Shown: positions 20,268-28,234 of the stretch, piece by piece
Layout: each line of letters starts with the position of its first letter
Numbering within the stretch: the first letter of the stretch is position 1
Origin: Welwitschia mirabilis
Taxonomy: Eukaryota; Gnetophyta; Gnetopsida; Welwitschiales
Length of the DNA stretch: 28,234 nt
NCBI GenBank assembly: GCA_051453625.1
Contig: JBOZIK010000001.1
Coordinates: forward strand, 44,013,532 to 44,041,765
Direction of reading: 5' to 3'
Translations under genes and position numbers: made by a program
Notes under the pieces: generated by a model
Seen by the model: only the letters and a program-made list of their open reading frames with translations
What the model was told of the DNA's origin: nothing
The model's database searches: none

Positions 20268-20845
20268 GATGTCAATCTCTAACTCTCATCCAAAAAAAAT
20301 AACTTCAATAACCAGAAAAATTATATTTGATGCTAACTCAANNNNNNNNNNNNNNNNNNNNNNNNNNNNNNNNNNNNNNNNNNNNNNNNNNNNNNNNNNN
20401 NNNNNNNNNNNNNNNNNNNNNNNNNNNNNNNNNNNNNNNNNNNNNNNNNNNNNNNNNNNNNNNNNNNNNNNNNNNNNNNNNNNNNNNNNNNNNNNNNNNN
20501 NNNNNNNNNNNNNNNNNNNNNNNNNNNNNNNNNNNNNNNNNNNNNNNNNNNNNNNNNNNNNNNNNNNNNNNNNNNNNNNNNNNNNNNNNNNNNNNNNNNN
20601 NNNNNNNNNNNNNNNNNNNNNNNNNNNNNNNNNNNNNNNNNNNNNNNNNNNNNNNNNNNNNNNNNNNNNNNNNNNNNNNNNNNNNNNNNNNNNNNNNNNN
20701 NNNNNNNNNNNNNNNNNNNNNNNNNNNNNNNNNNNNNNNNNNNNNNNNNNNNNNNNNNNNNNNNNNNNNNNTCTCTAACTCTCATCCAAAAAAATAAACT
20801 TCAATAACTAGGAAAATTGTGTTTGATGTCAACTCAATTATTTAA
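20268..20845. repeat. Tandem repeat of about 61 bp spanning an assembly gap
   Basis: A unit containing TCTCTAACTCTCATCC, TTCAATAAC and a GATG-x-x-AACTCAA end occurs at 20275-20341 and again, with about ten differences, at 20772-20838. The start words at 20268 and 20329 (GATGTCAA, GATGCTAA) give a period of about 61 bp. The 430 N between the copies probably hide more units. Confidence 0.75.
20342..20771. other. Assembly gap (430 N)
   Basis: This N run lies inside the 61-bp tandem repeat. Reading frames across it are artefacts. Confidence 0.99.
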
Positions 20846-21631
20846 ATATCCTGATTCTGATAAATGATTAACTAATTTCATAATTCTATTTGGATTTGTA
20901 TACCAAAAAGTCAATACACATGTTGTGCCTTTAAAAAAAATCAAATTCACAACTTGGCAAGCGTGTTTTACTCATGTTACTAAAATGGTTTCTCATATGT
21001 AAGTACCAATATTTTAGAACCTCTAAAATCCTGATTGTTACTTTATGTAATTACTCCTAGTAATTTAACTAGCTAGTAGTAAGGTTTGATGCATCAAATT
21101 GATGAAAGTTATCCTATGAAGCTTTTATATACAAGGGCATGATAAGGAAATCCTTGCTAAGATACCAAGAAATCTCAATATGTAGAAAAATGCAATGGTA
21201 AGTAACCCCTTACAAATGCTACCATGCTTGTATTTAGTTCATGTATTATAGCAGCTACCCAAAAATCATAAGAATTTTAAAAATCAGAGTAAAGCATTCA
21301 TCCCACTTAGATGAGATGAAATGATTCTTTACATGGTTAACTAACTTGTAGATTATGTATCTTGCAAACCTACATCTAATAGCTCTTCTCATTTCTTTAC
21401 CAAAAGTAATATTGGTGTTGATGATACTAATTATCATGTTAATTAAAATTCATAATCAATTTAACACTCTTTACACTACCCTACTACATGTTAAATGTCA
21501 GAGATAATATTCTACAAAGAAACACTCAAAAAACCAAACCATAAGGCATTAAACAAGATGTTGTCTTTTTCCTTCTACTTTTGACTTATTTGATGATATC
21601 ATGCATGATTTTTAATTTCATTTTCCTTTGG
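20846..21631. other. CACTA interior with one exon-like minus frame (21255-21437)
   Basis: It is mostly stop-filled. The minus-strand frame at 21255-21437 (60 codons) contains EMRRAIRCRFARYIIYKLVN and SSKWDECFTLIFKIL, of balanced composition unlike neighbouring noise. It ends in GGGTAGCTG, where the GT could be a splice donor. It could be a captured exon, but I do not recognise the protein. Confidence 0.35.
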
Positions 21632-21641
21632 NNNNNNNNNN
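21632..21641. other. Assembly gap (10 N)
   Basis: This is a short placeholder N run inside the CACTA element. Confidence 0.99.
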
Positions 21642-23715
21642 CTACTTTTTCTGCAAAACATTGCTTTTGGATGTCAACAAATTAGGAAGCCAAAGGAATT
21701 TACTACCCTCTTCTCTAAACTATGATAAGACTTTTTTAATTATACTTTAATACATTTAATATGTGATTAGAAGCTTTTCTAAAAAGTTTTAATTGGTTTG
21801 TGGAAGCTTCTAGGTTCATATGTATGAGGCAAAAGGTTTCTGCTCTAAAAAGGCCTTGAAGAAAGGTGTTCTAATATAAATCAAAATTCTGAATATTTCA
21901 CTTTAAATAAACTAACATTTAGACTTTAACTAGATAATAAGAAGTACTAGAAATTTGGAGATAATATTTCACTATGAATCTCATACAATCCTCTGTATGT
22001 GCACATATGTTGATCTTAGTTCTTAACCATCTCCATGAATAATCTTTAGTATTCTTGGTGGTATCATGCTTTTTCAGTCCATACCATGTCTAATAAAACC
22101 TAATTCCCACTTTTGTTTCCTCTAATTTAATTAATATAAAAGCTAAAGACTAAAGGATAAAGACTAGTAACTCTAAATACTTTCCAAGAAGTCCATAGAA
22201 ATGTCAAGGCTTAGACATTATCATTTATGAGAAAGAGAGACAGAGAGAGACAACCAAGAAGGAAAAGTAAACATGCAGAGCTCTAATGCTAGAGGTTCTC
22301 TTATTCACTCTAGAAAGTAAAATTTGGTCATGCATTAGATTAATACATCTGACTCTTACTCAAGCTTAGGATAGATAGATATTTTTGTGAAATAAAGTTT
22401 TTTTTGCATTTATGATTGTACAAGGTTGCATTACCCCCTTCTTTTATCACATGTCAACTCTAAGTTAAAAACTCATAAGAAACATACTGCAATAAACCAT
22501 TACAAAAATAAAAAACCATATATAAATGTTAATAATGTAATTTTAATAGTTTCTTTATATAAGTTACACTCCAAACTATCACACGCTATCGCATAAGACA
22601 AATTAATGCCTACAGCACATTAAATGCATAATGGAGATGAAACAATGCTCGTTAATGATAAATTCAAGGCCATGTCATTTGGACTTTAGAAGCATCAGCT
22701 AATCTTGTGGTTGATGAATGACATCATGTCCATTTAATCTCTATTAATCTATTTGTCAAGTTGTCTATATGTGCATATGTGTCTCATATTTGGTTATAGT
22801 TACTTCTTTTAATTACCCCTTTCTTTTTTTTAATTTGGAAGAATTTGTAAATGAGGAATTCTATTTAAAGAACAAGAAGGATGTCTTAATGAATTAGTGT
22901 ATTAAAACCTTTCTTCTCTAATAGGACCAAGAGAAAATAACTCTTATTTTTAGGTTAGTATAGGATTATTCTCATGCCTTTGAATTAGGCATTAATTAAA
23001 CCACAATTTAAGGCATTTGAAATTTGGAAGGTAACCTATAACTTTATGTCAAAATTTTCTACTACTAGTTTTAACCATTCCACTCTTCTAATTTCGCAGA
23101 TGTAAAAAGAGGTTGGTATAATAGCTTCATGCAATTTCATATGGGAAAATATGGTTTTACATATTTATGAGAAAAAGCATAAAGTGGAAATGACAAAATG
23201 GTTAATAGAGTAATTATTATCTAAAACATCACCTATGTGGTTCTAGTTTACTTGGCTTTAGTGTTATTATCTTCTAAAAAGACATCGCCTTCATTGAAAT
23301 TTTTTTAAGAACATTTTATGGGATAATCAATAAATGTAAACCTTTTTTTCATAAGTATCCTAGTGGGTTTGATAAGAGAGTAAAAAGCAAGAGAGCATTA
23401 GGCTTCTATTGTATTTCATAATCTATTAAAACATAAAGCTAAACAATTCTATAAGAACTTCTCAAAGCTATGTATTACATAGATGACCAAATCTAATTAA
23501 AAGACTAGAATTTATAGTTTCAAATAGAAATCCTTAATTTGCTAAATGGTAGATACCTCATCAACAAATTTTAATATAGTCATATGGTATTTTCAATATG
23601 TACTATCAAAAAACTAACACTCTTTGAGGCCAACTTATATTGGTTAAAGGTATGATTCCTTGAGGACTCTAGTTTAAACAAATATGGCATTTTAATTAAA
23701 GAATACTCTATTATT
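21642..23715. other. CACTA interior, no gene seen
   Basis: It is intron-like AT-rich DNA with a GA-rich microsatellite-like run at about 22228-22250. No coding stretch of note was found on either strand. Confidence 0.45.
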
Positions 23716-23718
23716 ACA

Positions 23719-23830
23719 TCACAGAATTCTTGAAGGCATTAAGATTAGAAGTGTTATTAGTATTGTAAAGAGCCATAGAATTCCTGAAGGCATTCAAATT
23801 AGAAGTATTATTAGTGTTGTTCATAGCTTT
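23719..23830 (-). repeat. Two 54-bp tandem repeats that stay in frame (18 codons)
   Basis: AGAATTC words at 23723 and 23777 set a 54-bp period with about eight differences. On the minus strand both units keep one frame and read NTNNTSNLNAFRNS and NTNNTSNLNAFKNS, linked by MALY, with stops on either side. The period being a multiple of three, with the frame retained, suggests a former Asn-rich coding repeat. No family was recognised. Confidence 0.55.
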
Positions 23831-24103
23831 GGAAATAAACAATCAATCCCTACAAACATATATATTTCGACTAAATTTTGCATAGAAACTGTTAATTTTT
23901 TAACTTTAAAAAAATGTATCTTTTACCTTAATCAAAGTTATATAACAAATACGGGATTATATTGATGATTTCAATTCTTTAATAAAAGAAAGACATGGGA
24001 AAGAAGATACCTGTGAAACCCTAGAAATAGTAGTGATAATGGTTGTAATAATTGAATCCATCAGACAAATTTGCTCAATGGGATCTTAAACATTAGAGAA
24101 CAT
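23831..24103. other. CACTA interior, short minus-strand open stretch
   Basis: A minus-strand frame here contains DPIEQICLMDSIITTI before stops. It may continue the exon-like material of its neighbours, but nothing identifies it. Confidence 0.3.
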
Positions 24104-24724
24104 AAGAGTTGTGTTTAGTTGCATCCAAANNNNNNNNNNNNNNNNNNNNNNNNNNNNNNNNNNNNNNNNNNNNNNNNNNNNNNNNNNNNNNNNNNNNNNN
24201 NNNNNNNNNNNNNNNNNNNNNNNNNNNNNNNNNNNNNNNNNNNNNNNNNNNNNNNNNNNNNNNNNNNNNNNNNNNNNNNNNNNNNNNNNNNNNNNNNNNN
24301 NNNNNNNNNNNNNNNNNNNNNNNNNNNNNNNNNNNNNNNNNNNNNNNNNNNNNNNNNNNNNNNNNNNNNNNNNNNNNNNNNNNNNNNNNNNNNNNNNNNN
24401 NNNNNNNNNNNNNNNNNNNNNNNNNNNNNNNNNNNNNNNNNNNNNNNNNNNNNNNNNNNNNNNNNNNNNNNNNNNNNNNNNNNNNNNNNNNNNNNNNNNN
24501 NNNNNNNNNNNNNNNNNNNNNNNNNNNNNNNNNNNNNNNNNNNNNNNNNNNNNNNNNNNNNNNNNNNNNNNNNNNNNNNNNNNNNNNNNNNNNNNNNNNN
24601 NNNNNNNNNNNNNNNNNNNNNNNNNNNNNNNNNNNNNNNNNNNNNNNNNNNNNNNNNNNNNNNNNNNNNNNNNNNNNNNNNNNNNNNNNNNNNNNNNNAA
24701 GAGTTGTGTTTAGTTGCATCCAAA
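24104..24724. repeat. Identical 26-bp sequence on both edges of an assembly gap
   Basis: The 26 bp at 24104-24129, ending exactly at the gap, are identical to the 26 bp at 24699-24724, starting exactly after it. This is either a tandem duplication the assembler could not cross or one locus written twice on overlapping contig ends. Confidence 0.8.
24130..24698. other. Assembly gap (569 N)
   Basis: This N run is flanked by identical 26-bp sequences. Long frames reported across it on either strand are not real. Confidence 0.99.
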
Positions 24725-24795
24725 ATAGTAGTTGTATTTACATATGGGGTGACCTTTGAATGATAGCCCTCTTTAACTAATGTCCTCAACCCAAA
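24699..24795 (-). pseudogene. Exon-like fragment resembling plant At1g16860-like membrane protein
   Basis: The minus strand after an AG (24796-24797, possible splice acceptor) reads FGLRTLVKEGYHSKVTPYV then NTTTILDATKHNS, running into the gap. From memory, the plant At1g16860-like family has a segment of the form GLRALVKxGYxxxVTPYVxxxxxIDV. The G-L-R-x-L-V-K-x-G-Y...V-T-P-Y-V pattern and the later Asp match. The stretch is only about 32 residues, one exon at most. It would be a captured host-gene piece inside the CACTA element. An alignment is needed; chance resemblance is possible though unlikely for this pattern. Confidence 0.45.
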
Positions 24796-25469
24796 CTAAA
24801 AATCTAATATGTAAAAATTAATAACATGCCTTTGCCACAAGAAAAAATAGAAATGATATAATTCTAGCTATTCACAAGGCTGAGACTAGTCTCTTTTCTA
24901 TGGCTACTTTTATAATTATTCAAGTAACATTATTTGCATTTAGAAACTATAAAATATATCTTTTTTCATGGGGTACAATAGAACCATAAATTGGAAAAAA
25001 AATTATAGATAAAAACTAGGCTTGTTAAATTTTTTAAAATAATATACTAACTTCTAGGTATCTTAGACCCCACATAAGTTATCAATGCTTAGGATTTGTT
25101 GGCTTGCTATTTCATTTTCTATATTCATAGAGGATAGTGGATACATACACATAATAGGGAATCTTCTTGTAGGATGACTTAAGGTGGACACTTCCACATG
25201 TGATAACCTGTAATAAGAAGTAGGAATAATAACTCATGAGATAAATGAATAAGAAAAGAAATCAATAACTACTTTCTCTCATCCCTTGATGTAAAATAAA
25301 TAGTCAAAAAAATTTTAATTAGTAAAAATATTGAATAATGAATATACAAAAGAAATATATCAAAAGCAATACAAATGTGACTATGTATCAATCAAAAAGA
25401 AGCCCCTTCCACTTCTGATGCTAAAAACTATGGATAAATAGAAAGTTGCAATCAAGGAAATAATTTTAA
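24796..25469. other. CACTA interior, no gene seen
   Basis: It is intron-like AT-rich sequence with no recognised coding on either strand. Confidence 0.45.
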
Positions 25470-26213
25470 NNNNNNNNNNNNNNNNNNNNNNNNNNNNNNN
25501 NNNNNNNNNNNNNNNNNNNNNNNNNNNNNNNNNNNNNNNNNNNNNNNNNNNNNNNNNNNNNNNNNNNNNNNNNNNNNNNNNNNNNNNNNNNNNNNNNNNN
25601 NNNNNNNNNNNNNNNNNNNNNNNNNNNNNNNNNNNNNNNNNNNNNNNNNNNNNNNNNNNNNNNNNNNNNNNNNNNNNNNNNNNNNNNNNNNNNNNNNNNN
25701 NNNNNNNNNNNNNNNNNNNNNNNNNNNNNNNNNNNNNNNNNNNNNNNNNNNNNNNNNNNNNNNNNNNNNNNNNNNNNNNNNNNNNNNNNNNNNNNNNNNN
25801 NNNNNNNNNNNNNNNNNNNNNNNNNNNNNNNNNNNNNNNNNNNNNNNNNNNNNNNNNNNNNNNNNNNNNNNNNNNNNNNNNNNNNNNNNNNNNNNNNNNN
25901 NNNNNNNNNNNNNNNNNNNNNNNNNNNNNNNNNNNNNNNNNNNNNNNNNNNNNNNNNNNNNNNNNNNNNNNNNNNNNNNNNNNNNNNNNNNNNNNNNNNN
26001 NNNNNNNNNNNNNNNNNNNNNNNNNNNNNNNNNNNNNNNNNNNNNNNNNNNNNNNNNNNNNNNNNNNNNNNNNNNNNNNNNNNNNNNNNNNNNNNNNNNN
26101 NNNNNNNNNNNNNNNNNNNNNNNNNNNNNNNNNNNNNNNNNNNNNNNNNNNNNNNNNNNNNNNNNNNNNNNNNNNNNNNNNNNNNNNNNNNNNNNNNNNN
26201 NNNNNNNNNNNNN
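25470..26213. other. Assembly gap (744 N)
   Basis: This is the largest N run of the window, within the CACTA element. Confidence 0.99.
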
Positions 26214-26940
26214 TTATAAATTAAACAACTTACAACTTCACCTAGCTATGATTTTGTTAATATCCAAAGAATTTGTCTCATGCCAAAACCATTTCAATAA
26301 GACAAAAGAACAGAGAAAATCTAGAAGAAATAAAAGTTACATTAGTTGTCATAGGTAGTTATAGAATGAATATAAGTTTTGGAACCTTAAAGATCCTTTC
26401 AAACAAAACTGAAAAGAAGAAGAGTAAAATTGCTTCTAAGGAAAAATAACTCTAAAACAATAAACTCTAATATACTTAAATATTTCAAATATTCATAGTA
26501 ACATAAAGAAAATACTCATACTAGTAACTTTAACATATTAGTCATTCTTCATAGTCCAAATCTTAGAATCAAAGTAAAATTAAAGAAACATGATAACAGC
26601 ACTATCACCCCACTAGCAATTCTAAAGAACAAGTATTGCAACTCTTGTAGTGCAAACCTAAATTTGCCTCTCATCTACTAAAGTCCTAAAAGTTTAAAGC
26701 TCAAACCTAAAAAGAGATGTATTTCAAAATGTATAACCATAACAAGCTCAAATTTGGAAATGGATAGAGACTAATTGAATGATTTCATGAGAAAATAGGT
26801 GATCTTCAATAGGGAGTGCACAGAAAAAACAATTTCACTAGTGAAAAGGTGGACTTTCTTCTTCAAGATTTCAATGTGAGTTTTCTTCTTTAATATTTCC
26901 AATCATTTAAATAACTAGCATGAAAAGTAATATTATAAAA
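26214..26940. other. CACTA interior, right part, no gene seen
   Basis: It is A-rich plus strand with stops in all frames, leading into the right subterminal repeats. Confidence 0.45.
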
Positions 26941-27106
26941 TTTTTTTAAGGTGTCTATTTTAATAGATGTCTTAAAGACTTAAAAATATCTACTCCACTT
27001 ATTGGGCTTTTAAGATGTTTATTTCAAAAATTTCCTTAGCTTGTTTAAGGCTTTTGTTTTAAAAAAAACACCTTAAAAAGATCTATGCTTAAGTTAAGAT
27101 AAATGC
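26941..27106. repeat. CACTA right subterminal repeats
   Basis: TTTTAAGGTGT at 26944-26954 and ACACCTTAAAA at 27068-27078, with further TCTTAAAG, CTTTTAAG and GCCTTAAA words, mirror the motif array at the left end. This supports the pairing of the two ends as one element. Confidence 0.75.
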
Positions 27107-27132
27107 CTTAAACTCCTTTATTTCTCATAGTA
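27107..27132 (-). repeat. CACTA right terminal inverted repeat
   Basis: The minus strand reads TACTATGAGAAATAAAGG, a CACTA terminus with C-to-T changes at positions 1 and 6 and A-to-G at 7. Confidence 0.8.
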
Positions 27133-27135
27133 CAT
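27133..27135. repeat. Target-site duplication, right (CAT)
   Basis: CAT follows the right terminus and equals 17520-17522. Confidence 0.8.
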
Positions 27136-28234
27136 GTGTTTATCTGAATAACAAAAAAACCACTAAAAACATTGAAGCTTACAAAATAATGAAATCTTAG
27201 AAAATGAAATCATATTTATCAAAATGATAAGACATCAAAACATACAATTTTCGAGTAGGTCCTAATGATCAAGAAAAGTCACTCAAAATCAATCAACATT
27301 TCCCACAAGAAGTTAAATCAAAACTTGAAATTATATTGTTATCCAACAAAGACACATTCGCTTGGTATTATAAGGATATGTTAAGCATCGATAAATCAAT
27401 TGTTATGCATAACATCATCCTGAAATCAAATTCAAACCTAGTGAAATAGAACATTATAAAACTTAGTCCTTATCTTGCATTAGTAGTAAAAGAAAAAATG
27501 AAACATCTTTTAACTATAGGATTCATTAGACTAGTGGACTATTCAGACTAGTTATTGAATGTGATAGTTGTTCCAAAGAAGAAGGGTCAAATTAGAATTT
27601 GTTTTGATTAGTGAGACCTAAATAAGATAACTGTAAAAGATGATTATCCTTTATCAAATATCGATATCCTAGTGGATAACACATCTAGTTTTGACTTTTT
27701 ATTATTTATGGATGATTATTTAGATTATAATCAGATTTTATCAATCCTAAAGATCAATACAAAACTACCTTTATAACATCCTAGGAACATTTTTATTATG
27801 TTATGATGCATTTTGATATAAATAATGCTGGTGCAACATATCAATGAGCAATGACTCACATATTTCACAACTAGATACATCATAATATAGAAGATTATGT
27901 TAGTGATGTTGTAGTTAAATCAAAAGTAGTAGATGCTTATACAACTGATTTGAAACAACTTTTCAAGCAATCAAGATAATATAATTTATGACTCAACCTA
28001 AACAAATGTGTTTTCAGTGTACCACCAAGAAAACTCTTAGGTTATAGGGTTTTAAAATAAGGGTATGCAATCTACCTATAAAATGATAAAGCAATTACTA
28101 ACATGCCACCACTGCACAACTTGAAATAATTATATAGTCTCTAAGGTAGATTATAAGCCATACATCAATTCATTTCAACTTTATTGGATCGGTGTGAGTC
28201 ATTTATGCATCTACTTAAGAAATACAACTAATTT
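27136..28234 (+). pseudogene. Tat-lineage reverse transcriptase, right of the CACTA insertion (runs off window)
   Basis: The retroelement resumes. Plus frames read DTFAWYYKDMLSIDKSIVMH (27350-27410), GFIRLVDYSD, VIVVPKKKGQIRICFD, DDYPLSNIDILVDNTSSFDF (27635-27700), LFMDDYLDYNQI, a DYVSDVVVKSK box (27893-27925), then LGYRVLK, ITNMPPLHNLK and HQFISTLLDRCESFMHLLKK near the window end. The wording FAWxYxDMPG, YVDDLVVKSK and NMPPPxTLK is typical of Tat elements. The first catalytic Asp is Ser here (27902-27904), and many stops replace Gln or Trp. RNase H and integrase lie beyond the window. With the LTR, PBS and protease to the left, this forms one element split by the transposon. Confidence 0.88.

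Larger units (their letters stand above)
17523..27132. mobile_element. CACTA (En/Spm-type) DNA transposon, about 9.6 kb, no transposase recognised
   Basis: The left end is CACTACAAGAAATATAGG. The right end on the minus strand is TACTATGAGAAATAAAGG. The outermost 26 bp match at 20 positions, two of the six differences being C/T and one A/G. Both ends are flanked by CAT and both carry subterminal copies of a TTTTAAGGTGT-like motif. The sequence splits a Tat-type retroelement between protease and RT. Four N gaps (20342, 21632, 24130, 25470) total about 1.75 kb. I found no TNP2/TNPD transposase domain in the readable part, so it was probably non-autonomous unless the gene lies in the gaps or is too decayed. 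Nothing here should still be mobile on its own. Confidence 0.85.

Noticed and set aside
24093-24789. Several 200-codon frames on both strands
   Set aside because: They exist only because the 569-N gap contains no stops. Only 24699-24795 minus has real coding-like sequence.
1-28234. Reassigned stop codons, given stops recurring at Gln positions
   Set aside because: Frameshifts, Trp-to-stop changes and dead catalytic sites accompany them. C-to-T decay explains the pattern without recoding.
1-28234. tRNA, rRNA or CRISPR features
   Set aside because: No cloverleaf-like sequence with conserved T-arm, no rRNA words and no evenly spaced identical repeats were seen. The direct repeats present have too few units.

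Overview
The window is AT-rich (roughly 70-75% A+T by eye) nuclear DNA of a flowering plant. It holds no intact host gene. Nearly everything recognisable is decayed transposable-element sequence: at least four Ty3/gypsy (Metaviridae-type, Athila/Tat-like) retrotransposon segments and one large CACTA (En/Spm-type) DNA transposon nested inside one of them. Two degraded copies of plant protein genes are also present. Six runs of N show that this is a draft assembly. The plant assignment rests on the Tat/Athila-style pol domains, the CACTACAAGAAA terminus and the plant-type gene relics. The species cannot be told.

Layout. (1) 1-720, plus strand: the C-terminal half of a gypsy integrase, followed by a non-coding 3' region and a probable LTR (about 2.24-4.2 kb) with a TATA box, a C-rich/G-quadruplex tract and copies of a 38-bp palindromic repeat. 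(2) About 4.56-10.59 kb, minus strand: a fairly complete gypsy element read right to left as LTR (9765-10586), primer-binding site, gag, protease, reverse transcriptase, RNase H and integrase. The DD35E residues survive, but the RT catalytic pair is NN. Its 3' LTR was not found. (3) About 11.1-12.8 kb, plus strand: an Athila-like RT/RNase H remnant whose RNase H is tandemly duplicated. (4) 13.65-14.43 kb, minus strand: a pseudogene of a TMEM41/VTT-domain (SNARE-associated Golgi, DedA-like) membrane protein. (5) About 14.43 kb to the window end, plus strand: a Tat-lineage retrotransposon (LTR, PBS, leader, protease, RT). It is interrupted at 17520-17522 by (6) a 9.6-kb CACTA transposon (17523-27132) with matched termini, a CAT target-site duplication and subterminal repeats. 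No transposase is recognisable in it; it holds internal tandem repeats and small exon-like pieces, one resembling the plant At1g16860-like membrane proteins. The Tat RT resumes at about 27.24 kb.

Decay. Most in-frame stops fall where the families have Gln or Trp, and CG dinucleotides are very rare. This is the footprint expected of long-term cytosine methylation and deamination of silenced heterochromatin. I found no working gene system. The interest lies in the nesting, the captured or processed gene pieces, unusual non-coding structures in the LTRs, and assembly gaps that sit in repeats.
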